A stretch of 15,536 nt of DNA, taken from positions 1 through 15,536 of the forward strand of contig CAZTVF010000120.1 in NCBI GenBank assembly GCA_964616985.1, written 5' to 3'. A program made the translations under genes and the position numbers. Of the stretch, positions 1-6,887 are shown one piece after another. Numbering within the stretch: position 1 is the first letter of the stretch; the number at the start of each line of letters is the position of its first letter. The DNA is from CAZTVF01 sp964616985 (GTDB lineage Bacteria > Planctomycetota > Phycisphaerae > SM23-33). Under the pieces are notes generated by a model. It did no database searches. It saw only the letters and a list, made by a program, of their open reading frames with translations, and was not told the DNA's origin.

Positions 1-398
1 TATGCCCCATTGGACTCTCTCTGAATATCCGGCGGTTTATTGGGGGCAGGTCACGACGGCGAGTGTCGCTGCGCCCAGCCCCCGTACGACAAACTGCCCG
101 TTCCCCGTGCCGACCTCCCAGCCGGAGTCCTGCTCTCCCGCGAGGCCACCCACTACATCCACGAAGACGACATCCCCGAAGTTACCTTCGTCGACGCCAG
201 TGGCCACCCACTGAAGATCAAGATCGAGGACGAGGACGGGAAGAAGCAGGAGATCGAAGTCGCCGGCCCGGCAATCGCGCTGCCGTTATACGAAGGCCGG
301 ATGACCGGGCACATCGAGAGAAGGCCGAGAAGAAAGGCCGTCTCTTTACTGCTGAAGAGCTTGATGGCTCTCCGCTGTTCAAGAAACACCAACCATAG
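1..398 (+). pseudogene. Broken DNA adenine methyltransferase fragment(s)
   Basis: From about position 70 to 302, frame 1 reads a protein-like stretch containing PPYDKLPVPRADLPAG, YIHEDDIPEVTF and IALPLYEGRM. This resembles the C-terminal part of large Eco57I-type N6-adenine methyltransferases found in defence islands, including those associated with DISARM (recalled family resemblance, not searched). The reading frame then degenerates. A second plausible C-terminus, EKAEKKGRLFTAEELDGSP and so on, continues in frame 3 to the TAG at 396-398. No single frame covers both parts, so an indel or deletion lies between about 300 and 325. Upstream of about 70 no frame is convincing, and frame 1 has a stop at 22-24. 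No catalytic NPPY motif is in view, so the fragment cannot be an active enzyme. The next gene starts 6 bases after the stop. Confidence 0.5.
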
Positions 399-404
399 AC
401 GGGG

Positions 405-1190
405 ATGCACATGCAAGATCAGCCGCTGTTGGTTAGCGTGGAATCGCGAAAAGGTGGCGTCGGCAAGACGACGGCAGCATTGTGTCTGGCATCCTTGCTG
501 CGACGAAAGGGGTATTCGGTACTCTTTGTCGATGCAGACATCACTGGAACCTCCGCCTCGGAAGCGGTGAAATCGCATTTCTGGATCGGAGAGACGCGGG
601 TCGTGTGCCGGGCGGGAGAGCCGCATAAATCATCCCGCCATCGCGAACGCACATCGGATGCGAACCTACTCCGCATATTCGACGATTATATGAGCGATGG
701 GGGCATACCGGCGTTTTCCCTCACCGGACAGCCGGTGAACGACGGCGAAACGAAGCTGAAGCGGCTTCTCGAAGCAGCCGGCTTCACGGCCGGCGAGTTC
801 CAGCAGCAGATACGCTTTCGCCAGCCAATTACCCTCAGTCACCAGATCGGGAGCACCACCCCTGATGTGTTCTTCGAGGGCGACCCTGATGATGACAAGG
901 GGGTGTGTATCTACCTTGATGGCATGAGCTCGTCGCTTCACGGCGATCCGGCAACTGCCGCTCGTGACCGTGAGATCAGAAGTTGGCTCCGTAACAATGG
1001 CTATCAGGTCATTGAAATAACGTACGTGGAATTGGACGACCGGGAGGCGATGATCCGGCACTTCAGGAAGTTGGCCAGGTATCTCTCAGGCAGGGGCCTC
1101 GCCGATCAGGTATCGAAGAATACGGCCTGGCTCGATAGTCTGAGCGGTGACGGTACTGTTCGACATGACTCGGATGAATCACATAGCTGA
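405..1190 (+). CDS. ParA/MinD-type ATPase N-terminus fused to Vsr-like nuclease-fold domain
   Basis: This is a 261-aa ORF of two halves. Residues 8-45 are a deviant Walker A P-loop NTPase start: KGGVGKTT at 16-23, with the FVDAD strand and Asp at 41-45. The ATPase-like text runs to about residue 105 (SDANLLRIFDDYMSDGGIPAF) and then stops, although ParA-family ATPases normally continue past 200 residues. Residues 113-228 look like the Vsr/PD-(D/E)XK-like domain seen at the C-terminus of some DEAD/DEAH-DUF1998 helicases, including DISARM-type genes: TTPDVFFEGDP at 151-161, CIYLDGMSSSLHG at 168-180, then a GYQVIEI strand. The active site is not certain. The join falls near nucleotide 725. It may be a true fusion or a deletion scar that kept frame. 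The start could be 405 or the ATG at 411; neither has a strong Shine-Dalgarno site. The DUF262 gene follows after 12 bases, and base composition is lower in GC than downstream genes. Confidence 0.65.
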   Translation: MHMQDQPLLVSVESRKGGVGKTTAALCLASLLRRKGYSVLFVDADITGTSASEAVKSHFWIGETRVVCRAGEPHKSSRHRERTSDANLLRIFDDYMSDGGIPAFSLTGQPVNDGETKLKRLLEAAGFTAGEFQQQIRFRQPITLSHQIGSTTPDVFFEGDPDDDKGVCIYLDGMSSSLHGDPATAARDREIRSWLRNNGYQVIEITYVELDDREAMIRHFRKLARYLSGRGLADQVSKNTAWLDSLSGDGTVRHDSDESHS

Positions 1191-1202
1191 GGAGAACATG
1201 CA

Positions 1203-3215
1203 ATGGCCTTTCAGACTCCGATAACGGTGAAAGAAGCTGTCGAGAACGTCCACAAGAAGAAGTACCTTCTGCCAGCAATCCAACGAGAGGTCGTGTGGAG
1301 CGTCGATCAAATCGAGCGACTCTTCGACTCGCTTATGCGCGACTATCCCATAGGGTCGTTCCTTTTCTGGTACGTGGCCCGGCAGAACGTTGGCAAGTAC
1401 CAGTTCTATGAGTTCGTACGGAACTTCCACGAGAAAGACAGTCGGCATAACCCCAAGGCCAATCTTAGTGGCGAGGACGATGTCACCGGCATTTTGGATG
1501 GACAGCAACGGTTAACTTCGCTGTACATCGGATTGAGGGGCTCCTATGCGTACCGAGAGCCCCGGAAGCGATGGGCCAACCCACTCGCGTTTCCGGTTCG
1601 GCGGCTCTATCTGAACCTGCTTGGCCCGAAAAGGAAGAAGGGCGACGAGACGGACCTGGTGTACGACTTTGCCTTCCTTACAGACGAAGAAGCCAAAGAC
1701 ACGGACGCTGACACCTTCTGGTTCAAAGTCGGCGATGTTCTAGGCTTCAGAGAACAGTGGGAGGTGAATGAGTTCCTTATCAATAAGGGGCTGCCTCAGC
1801 GTCCCCCTGAGCAAGCAAAGTTTGCGAACAAGACGCTGTTCAAGCTATGGTCGGTTGTTCACGAAAACCGTGTTATAAACTACTTCCTGGAAGCGGACGA
1901 GAGCCTCGACAAGGTGCTGAATATCTTCATCCGTGTCAACAGCGGAGGCACCATCCTGAGCTATTCAGATCTATTGCTTTCAATCGCCACTGCTCAGTGG
2001 CAGCATCGAGATGCGAGGGAAGAGATCACGTCGTTTGTAGATGAGCTCAATGGAATAGGTGACGGGTTTTCATTCAACAAAGACCTTGTTCTCAAAAGCA
2101 GCCTTGTCCTCGCGGACTTCACTGATGTGGCGTTCAAGGTCGACAACTTCAACAAGAAGAATATGCTCGCGATTGAGAAACAGTGGGATGACGTGAAACA
2201 CGCTCTGCGTGGGGCAGTCACGCTCGCGGCCGGCTTGGGCTATAGCCGCGACACCCTAACCGCGAACTACCCGATCATCCCTATGGCAGGTTTCGAGGTC
2301 CGCGGTCAGATCATTCGCGTGGTCAAGACGCTTCGAGGTGGGGACCGTCCGAAATTTGGGCACAAAACCCATCCGGATCTATCCGTCATCCCACGATCTT
2401 GTTTTGAGCCCTGGCTCCTGTTTCGGAAGCCCTGCGAGGGGAAAGTCGTTGACAACCTGAAACGCTATGGGACTGGGGCCCTACGGCGGCTTTCGCGGGA
2501 TGTTCCCTTTAAGCGACAGCCAGTTGATGTTCATGCCCTTGAGTGCCGAGAGGTCGCCGCGGAGGTTCTTGCAGCCGCCCAAGTCGAGGCCGGTGATCGG
2601 GCTGCCGCCAATGCCGGTGATCGCGGTGAGACTGCTGCAGTTGGCCAGGATGATCTCCCGCAGCTTCATGTCCTTCAGCGGCGACAGGTCGCGGACGTTC
2701 TTGCAGTCCTTGAGGTCGAGCTTGTCCAGCTGCAGGCCTTCGAGGCCGGCCAGGCTGGTCAAACGGTCGCATTCGCGAAGCTCCAGCACCCGCAGGTCGC
2801 CCATCCCCTTGAGGAACGCCAGGTCTCCAGCCACCTGCTCGCAGCCGTTGAGCGTCAGCTCCTTCAGGGGCAGCTCGCGGATGACATTGAAGCCGGTGAT
2901 GTTGGGACAGTTGGGAATCCGCAGCACCTTCAGCGCCATGCCTTTGAAGATCGACAGGTCCGCCCGCAGATTGCGGCACCAGTTCAGCGACACCTCTTCC
3001 AGCGGGAGCTCGCCGATGCCGGTGAGGCCGGTAAGCCTTGGCGCGTGGATCGTGAGCTTCTTGATCTTCGTCCCTGCCAGGTCCGACAGGTCTCCTTCGA
3101 TCAGTTCCAGGCCGCCGAGGCTCAGCTCCTCCAGGGGCATGCCCTGCAGGCCGCGGAGGCTCTTGAGAGCCTTTGCGTCGCGCAGCCAGAGGAACTTCAG
3201 CTTCATGCCCCATAG
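1203..3215 (+). CDS. DUF262 (GmrS/ParB-like) N-terminus in a chimeric ORF
   Basis: The start at 1203 is supported by GAGGAG at 1189-1194. Residues 1-360 are a DUF262 domain: the YLLPAIQREVVW opening, the DGQQR motif at 99-103 that marks this ParB/sulfiredoxin-fold NTPase-nuclease family, and IFIRVNSGG at 241-249. DUF262 proteins include the GmrS half of type IV restriction enzymes and many defence-island genes. At YPIIP (356-360), where the family normally continues with more helices and often an HNH/DUF1524 nuclease, the text changes to a methyltransferase fragment (361 to about 437). After about residue 437 (nucleotide 2512) it is only the antisense of the LRR gene, so the last ~230 residues are meaningless. 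No C-terminal HNH nuclease is present. It is therefore a truncated or decayed gene whose true coding part is about 1203-2283. Loss of function is likely. Confidence 0.7.
   Translation: MAFQTPITVKEAVENVHKKKYLLPAIQREVVWSVDQIERLFDSLMRDYPIGSFLFWYVARQNVGKYQFYEFVRNFHEKDSRHNPKANLSGEDDVTGILDGQQRLTSLYIGLRGSYAYREPRKRWANPLAFPVRRLYLNLLGPKRKKGDETDLVYDFAFLTDEEAKDTDADTFWFKVGDVLGFREQWEVNEFLINKGLPQRPPEQAKFANKTLFKLWSVVHENRVINYFLEADESLDKVLNIFIRVNSGGTILSYSDLLLSIATAQWQHRDAREEITSFVDELNGIGDGFSFNKDLVLKSSLVLADFTDVAFKVDNFNKKNMLAIEKQWDDVKHALRGAVTLAAGLGYSRDTLTANYPIIPMAGFEVRGQIIRVVKTLRGGDRPKFGHKTHPDLSVIPRSCFEPWLLFRKPCEGKVVDNLKRYGTGALRRLSRDVPFKRQPVDVHALECREVAAEVLAAAQVEAGDRAAANAGDRGETAAVGQDDLPQLHVLQRRQVADVLAVLEVELVQLQAFEAGQAGQTVAFAKLQHPQVAHPLEERQVSSHLLAAVERQLLQGQLADDIEAGDVGTVGNPQHLQRHAFEDRQVRPQIAAPVQRHLFQRELADAGEAGKPWRVDRELLDLRPCQVRQVSFDQFQAAEAQLLQGHALQAAEALESLCVAQPEELQLHAP
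2284..2512 (+). pseudogene. DNA methyltransferase C-terminal fragment
   Basis: Embedded in frame in the DUF262 ORF is a ~76-residue piece: MAGFEVRGQIIRVVKTLRGG, DRPKFGHKTHPDLSVIPRSC, then EPWLLFRKPCEGKVVDNLK and TGALRRLSRDVPF. The EPW-LFRKP-EG-V--NL----TG-LRR pattern is one I associate with the C-terminal half of N4/N6 DNA methyltransferases of phage and defence loci, where the strand AGFEVRGQIIRV follows the catalytic region. The DPPY/SPPY-type catalytic motif is absent, so it is only a remnant. The left join is within a few bases of 2283. The right join with the LRR gene is between about 2490 and 2515, where both neighbours can be read plausibly. The assignment rests on remembered motif similarity and needs a profile search. 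Confidence 0.45.
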
Positions 3216-4484
3216 CGGCTCCAGCGATGTCAGGCCTGTGCACTCCTTGACGCCGAGGCCCGTGAGCGTGCCGTTTTCGACGCGAGTCTCGATCTTCAGT
3301 TCCTTGCCCGGGCTGAGCTCCTTGAGGCGGGCCAGGACGAAGTCCCACTGCTGGGCCGGCGGCAGGGCGTCCCGTTTGCGGGCGAATTCCACGACCTCCG
3401 CCGTCGGCTCGTAGCGGCCGACGGTGGTTGTGGCCGTGGCGGCCGGCGTGGTGGCGGCGGTGCGGGCGGTGTCGCGGCGGGCGGCGATGGCGTCGCGGGC
3501 GCTGAGGTATGGCGCCACCTTCCCCAGTTCCTGCTCGATCTGTTCCAGGGCAATCTTTGCCTTCGTCACCTCGCGATCGGCCGCCGTGTGCAGCGCGAGG
3601 TACCGCTGGTAGTAGGTCTTCGCCCGCCTTAGCATCGGGCCCTTGGCATGCGGCCCCGCCGCGATCGCGAGCGAACGGTACCACTCCGCCAGTTCCTTGG
3701 CGGCCGCCTCAAGCTGGCCACCCGGCGACTGCCGGGCCAGCGGCACATACGTGGAGGCGTGGGGGTCGGCCGCGCCGGACAGGTAGGCATTGGCCGCATT
3801 GGGATCGTCAAAGTCCACCAGGCAGATGGTCATCGCGGCCTTGGAGGCGGCGGCGTCGGCCGGCGATGCTGCCAGCTTGGCCTTGGCGGAATCCAGACGC
3901 TGGTCGGCCTGCTGCATGGCGGTGGAGTACATGGCGCGGGCCGTGGCCTCTTCCTTGTGGGTGGGGCGGCTGGAGTCGGCCAGAGTCATCGCCGCCTTGT
4001 GGGCCTTGGCCGCAAGAGCCCAGTCATCTTCGCGGGCGGCGCGGTCGCCGGTTTCGAGCAGGCAGGAGTAGAAGGCGTCGGCGACGCGGTTCTTCTCCTC
4101 GCCCCGGGTGGTGATAAGCCATCGCTGGTAGACGTCGGCGCTCTTGTCGAGGCACTGCGCTCGCTGCTCGACGTTCGCATCGCCCAGCTGCTTCATGGCG
4201 GCGACAGCGGTCGGGAAGCCCTCCGTCACCTTCGACGCCAGGTCATACGCCTTCTGGCAGAGCACGAGGTGGAAGGGGCGGTCGGCGCTGGCACTCTTGG
4301 CGGCCTTGAGAATCTTCTCGGCCAGCTCGGTGAGCTGTTTGGGCGAGTTGGACGCCTGTGCCTTTCGCATCTCGTCGCCGAAGAGCGACTGGAAGGCATC
4401 CTCCGCCGACTCTCCCGCGCGTGCAACGGCCAGGAACAAGGCCACGCCCAGGACAGCCAGTATTGTCGCTGTACGGAGCTTCAT
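2481..4484 (-). CDS. Secreted leucine-rich-repeat protein of planctomycete type
   Basis: The 667-aa product begins with a clear Sec signal peptide (MKLRTATILAVLGVALFLAVARA), so it is exported. Residues ~25-340 are helical and TPR-like, with repeated A/K/E-rich helices such as RRAKTYYQRYLALH. A Thr/Ala-rich linker follows near 345-360. The C-terminal ~260 residues are irregular leucine-rich repeats of about 22-25 residues, of the form LEGLQLDKLDLKDCKNVRDLSPLKDMKLREI. This helix-plus-LRR layout is frequent in planctomycete surface proteins; the function is unknown, and protein-protein or ligand binding is inferred. GGAG upstream supports ATG 4484. The last residues (NIPRKPP) lie exactly where the converging methyltransferase fragment ends, so the 3' end may be truncated by a rearrangement. 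A promoter in repeat copy 1 lies 85 bases upstream. Confidence 0.8.
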   Translation of the reverse strand: MKLRTATILAVLGVALFLAVARAGESAEDAFQSLFGDEMRKAQASNSPKQLTELAEKILKAAKSASADRPFHLVLCQKAYDLASKVTEGFPTAVAAMKQLGDANVEQRAQCLDKSADVYQRWLITTRGEEKNRVADAFYSCLLETGDRAAREDDWALAAKAHKAAMTLADSSRPTHKEEATARAMYSTAMQQADQRLDSAKAKLAASPADAAASKAAMTICLVDFDDPNAANAYLSGAADPHASTYVPLARQSPGGQLEAAAKELAEWYRSLAIAAGPHAKGPMLRRAKTYYQRYLALHTAADREVTKAKIALEQIEQELGKVAPYLSARDAIAARRDTARTAATTPAATATTTVGRYEPTAEVVEFARKRDALPPAQQWDFVLARLKELSPGKELKIETRVENGTLTGLGVKECTGLTSLEPLWGMKLKFLWLRDAKALKSLRGLQGMPLEELSLGGLELIEGDLSDLAGTKIKKLTIHAPRLTGLTGIGELPLEEVSLNWCRNLRADLSIFKGMALKVLRIPNCPNITGFNVIRELPLKELTLNGCEQVAGDLAFLKGMGDLRVLELRECDRLTSLAGLEGLQLDKLDLKDCKNVRDLSPLKDMKLREIILANCSSLTAITGIGGSPITGLDLGGCKNLRGDLSALKGMNINWLSLKGNIPRKPP

Positions 4485-4515
4485 GCATTCTCCGCAAGGG
4501 TCGGTATAAGTTTAG

Positions 4516-4558
4516 CCGGGATTTCCCGGATGACCTTTCGCTGACGACCGTCGTCAGC
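4516..4558 (-). promoter_or_regulatory. Two-hairpin 5' leader of the LRR gene
   Basis: Between the predicted transcription start and the start codon the leader carries two perfect inverted repeats: CCGGG-ATTT-CCCGG at 4516-4529, and GCTGACGA-CCG-TCGTCAGC at 4540-4558 (8-bp stem, 3-nt loop). Both recur in the other copy of the block. They could stabilise the mRNA, bind a regulator, or form an attenuator. No T-run follows, so a simple intrinsic terminator is unlikely. Confidence 0.45.
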
Positions 4559-4568
4559 AGTTTCCATG

Positions 4569-4596
4569 ATTCTACCGGGCTTGGGGGGTTCGGCAA
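4569..4596 (-). promoter_or_regulatory. Predicted sigma70-like promoter of the LRR gene
   Basis: Read on the minus strand there is TTGCCG (4596-4591), a 16-bp spacer, and TAGAAT (4574-4569). Both hexamers match the sigma70 consensus in at least four positions. Transcription would start near 4562, giving a leader of about 75-80 nt before ATG 4484. The same hexamers and spacer are kept exactly in repeat copy 2, which supports function. Confidence 0.5.
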
Positions 4597-4732
4597 CCGC
4601 ATTTCCGGCGACACGGACCGCCCGCCTGACGATCTCCAGTTAACAAAACCATCCGAAATCCCACCTCCAACAGGACAGTTTCGCTCTTCGCGCCAATGTA
4701 GAGGGATAGAGGGCGTCATCTAAGGAGCGAGC

Positions 4733-5002
4733 ATGAGCATCAAGCGTTCACGCACGGACGAGGACGGTCTCGACCCGCGTCAACGCCGGCGGGCGGTCAA
4801 TCGCCCTGCCGCAATCGTTACGGTGCAGCGGATGGTTTGGAGGGGTTCGCCTTCAGTGAGTTCAGGACCGACTTCGCCAGCGTGGCTTGGACAGCCCCAC
4901 TCTCGTTGGATGCCAGCGAAGTCAGCACGGCGATGGCTTCCGGACTGCCAATTCGTTCCAGAACACGGATCGCCCGGGCGCCTTGTCGCGTCTCGGGCGT
5001 GA
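4733..5002 (+). CDS. Small ORF with good ribosome binding site, tail antisense
   Basis: AAGGAG at 4722-4727 sits at ideal spacing before ATG 4733. The first ~28 residues (MSIKRSRTDEDGLDPRQRRR and onward) are basic and protein-like. From 4818 the frame is only the antisense of the convergent toroid/HEAT gene, so at best this is a gene cut short after ~85 bases. I do not recognise it. It begins 24 bases after repeat copy 1, so it may be the left-over start of a gene that once belonged to that segment. Confidence 0.25.
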   Translation: MSIKRSRTDEDGLDPRQRRRAVNRPAAIVTVQRMVWRGSPSVSSGPTSPAWLGQPHSRWMPAKSARRWLPDCQFVPEHGSPGRLVASRA

Positions 5003-6389
5003 CATCGGCGAGCATCGCGAGCAATTCGCTGGCGCGCTGCCGCACCTCGGGAGAGGCGCTGTCTCTGGCCGCCTTCCGCAGTTGTTCCCGGCAGAGCGGG
5101 GCGATCCTGGCCAGTTCCTTGGACGATTCCTCACGGACCTTCAGGTCGTCGCTGTCCAATGCCGCAATCAGGGCCTCCACCCGCTTGGGGGCCACACCGA
5201 CGCCAGGGGTCAGCCTCTTGCCCAGGAAGCCGACGGTCTTGCCGCCGCCGGCGACCAGCGACGCCTGTGCTACCCAGACCTTCGCCGTGTCCTGGCCACC
5301 CAGATCTTCCCAGAACTTCTGCATGGTCTTCTCGTCAGCCGGCGCGGAGACCTCCTTCTCCCATTGCGGCTGCGGCTTCCAGGCCAATGTGGAGAGGCGT
5401 CCTTGGGACCATTGGAGAACCACCAGAGCCATCGCTGTTGCGCATTCATCGGACGGCCGGGTCTTCCATTGCCCCCCGGAACACTGGAGCCCGGCCAGCC
5501 ACTCTTGGAAGGCAGGCGCAGCGATGTCCCAGTCCTCCTGGCCTGCCTGGGACAATGCCTGCATCAGGAAGACCCCGCCGTAGAATGCGAATGCCTCGGT
5601 CTGGGGGGGCGCGCCATCGCGGGACAAGCCTTGCCGGAGATACGCCAGGGCTTGCCCGTGAGCGTTGCCATCCAGCGGGCCGAAGTCGCCCAGAACGGCC
5701 GAAGCCGCCGCGGTTCTCGACCAACCGCTTGCTCCGGCGCCAGCCATGTACTTGAACCCACCGTCCGGCGCCCGGCATGACTCAACATACTGACGGCCTC
5801 GGTCAATCACCGCCTGATCCACCTCGACACCCACATCGCGGATCGCCCGCAGCGCCAGCAATTGGCAGCTCGTCGCGCACACGTCGGCATCGGTCGGATT
5901 GGCCGTATACCGCCACCCTCCATTGCGGTTCTGGGCCTTCTGGATCAGGGCTGCGGCGGCCGTCAGTTTCTTCCTGAGCGCATCATTCTGGCCCTTGTCT
6001 TTCGTTGCGGCGCAGGCCTGCGCCAGAAAGACGGACGCGAACGCGTGATCGTACATGGTCTTGGGGAACATTCCGCCCTCCGTCGCCGCCCCGGCGACGT
6101 AGTCGATGGCGGCCCTGACGTTGCGGCTGTACGGACCGTCGGCCTCGGTAGACCCTGAGGCAAGAAAGGCCAGCCCCGCGATGCTGGTGACCCCTGTTGA
6201 ATCCCGGGTTCTGACGTAGATGCTGTCCGTTTCCAGCTGGCCGGCAAGCCATTTGAGCCCGGCATCGATGGCTTCTTGCTGATTAGGTTCGATTGCGGCG
6301 CGAGTTGTCGGGGCGACGACGGCGTGCAGAGCCCCGGCCGAAACGAGCATGACCCCGACAGCAAGCAGAACAAGTGCTGACCTCACCAT
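4818..6389 (-). CDS. Secreted alpha/alpha-toroid (prenyltransferase-like) plus HEAT-repeat protein
   Basis: The preferred start is ATG 6389, not the longer upstream ATG at 6473: GAGGAG lies 8 bases before 6389, and a signal peptide (MVRSALVLLAVGVMLVSAGALHA) begins there. The 523-aa product has squalene-cyclase/prenyltransferase-type barrel repeats, each with a Gly-aromatic turn: NGGWRYT 156-162, PDGGFKY 208-214, SGGQWKT 304-310. From about 355 there is the planctomycete-style tail (FWEDLGGQDTAKVWVAQASL), followed by HEAT-like repeats 403-512 (VEALIAALDSDDLKVREESS; AIRVLERIGSPEAIAVL). No cyclase DxDD motif is visible, so terpene cyclisation is not implied; a structural or binding role outside the cytoplasm is more likely. 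It shares a duplicated upstream block with the LRR gene. Confidence 0.82.
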   Translation of the reverse strand: MVRSALVLLAVGVMLVSAGALHAVVAPTTRAAIEPNQQEAIDAGLKWLAGQLETDSIYVRTRDSTGVTSIAGLAFLASGSTEADGPYSRNVRAAIDYVAGAATEGGMFPKTMYDHAFASVFLAQACAATKDKGQNDALRKKLTAAAALIQKAQNRNGGWRYTANPTDADVCATSCQLLALRAIRDVGVEVDQAVIDRGRQYVESCRAPDGGFKYMAGAGASGWSRTAAASAVLGDFGPLDGNAHGQALAYLRQGLSRDGAPPQTEAFAFYGGVFLMQALSQAGQEDWDIAAPAFQEWLAGLQCSGGQWKTRPSDECATAMALVVLQWSQGRLSTLAWKPQPQWEKEVSAPADEKTMQKFWEDLGGQDTAKVWVAQASLVAGGGKTVGFLGKRLTPGVGVAPKRVEALIAALDSDDLKVREESSKELARIAPLCREQLRKAARDSASPEVRQRASELLAMLADVTPETRQGARAIRVLERIGSPEAIAVLTSLASNESGAVQATLAKSVLNSLKANPSKPSAAP

Positions 6390-6428
6390 GCTTCCGCTCC
6401 TCTGTGGCCGAAGGCAAAGCCGATTCGT

Positions 6429-6451
6429 CCGTGCCTCTTGTGTCGGCACGG
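6429..6451 (-). promoter_or_regulatory. Extra hairpin in the toroid gene leader
   Basis: A perfect 7-bp stem (CCGTGCC / GGCACGG) with a 9-nt loop lies in the ~120 bases between repeat copy 2 and the start codon at 6389. The corresponding LRR leader has only ~30 bases there, so this piece is specific to this gene. There is no T-run. The role is unknown. Confidence 0.3.
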
Positions 6452-6508
6452 CCCATGGACCGGGATTTCTCACGTCGGTTCGCGCCCACGACCGTCGTAG
6501 GCCTCTTC

Positions 6509-6703
6509 GCCGGGATTCCCCGGATGACCTCTCGCTGACGACCGCCGTCAGCGATGATACACGATTCTACCGGGCTTGGGGGGTTCGGCAACCGCATTTC
6601 CGGCGACACGGAGCGCCCGCCGGCCGCTCTCCAGTTAACAAAACCGTCCGGAATCTTGCTCTCAACAGGACAGTTTCGCTCTTCGCGCCAATGTAGAGGG
6701 ATA
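6509..6703. repeat. Copy 2 of duplicated promoter-leader block
   Basis: This is the partner of 4515-4708, about 89% identical by eye. It keeps both leader hairpins: CCGGG-ATTC-CCCGG at 6510-6523, and GCTGACG/CGTCAGC at 6534-6552 with one base pair fewer than in copy 1. It also keeps the whole promoter core. It ends at GGGATA, where a 60-bp insertion begins. It lies 120 bases upstream of the toroid/HEAT start codon. Confidence 0.85.
6564..6591 (-). promoter_or_regulatory. Predicted sigma70-like promoter of the toroid/HEAT gene
   Basis: The minus strand has TTGCCG (6591-6586), a 16-bp spacer and TAGAAT (6569-6564), identical to the promoter in copy 1. The leader would be about 165-170 nt to ATG 6389. 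Confidence 0.5.
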
Positions 6704-6763
6704 ACGTGTCAAGGCCCCCGAATGGCGGACATTTCGAACTCTCCTGCGGTAGCCAGTGGGATA
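6698..6763. mobile_element. 60-bp insertion with 6-bp GGGATA duplication
   Basis: In copy 1 the block reads gagggata directly followed by gaggg (4701-4713). In copy 2, gagggata (6696-6703) is followed by 54 foreign bases, a second gggata (6758-6763), and then gaggg. That is the signature of an insertion that duplicated a 6-bp target, or of an IS that left a short end behind. The inserted text starts acgtgtcaaggcccccgaat and has only weak matching ends. No coding capacity. Confidence 0.4.
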
Positions 6764-6887
6764 GAGGGACACCGCATGCCGCGGCGTCCTCTACACCGGC
6801 TGCCAGACAACTCACCGGTCCCTGAGGGAAGGTCGTTGTGGGCGGCGCACCAGGAGCGCTCATGATGAACCACGATGACCCGCCGAC

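Larger units (their letters stand above)
4515..4708. repeat. Copy 1 of duplicated promoter-leader block
   Basis: This ~194-bp block lies just upstream of the LRR gene and recurs at 6509-6703 upstream of the toroid/HEAT gene, in the same orientation relative to the gene it precedes. Hand alignment gives about 22 differences, mostly transitions, plus one single-base gap. The centre (attctaccgggc through acacgga, about 50 bp) and the outer ~38 bp (caacaggacag through gagggata) are identical. The least conserved part lies just downstream of the -10 box. It probably drives the LRR gene. An alternative is a dispersed non-coding repeat that happens to carry a promoter. Confidence 0.85.

Noticed and set aside
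3648..4544. A 298-codon open frame on the plus strand
   Set aside because: It is antisense to the LRR gene, with no ribosome binding site and shadow composition.
4887..5780. A 297-codon open frame on the plus strand
   Set aside because: It is antisense to the toroid/HEAT gene.
6390..6473. Upstream start for the toroid/HEAT gene
   Set aside because: It would bury the signal peptide behind 28 polar residues; ATG 6389 has GAGGAG and starts the signal peptide.
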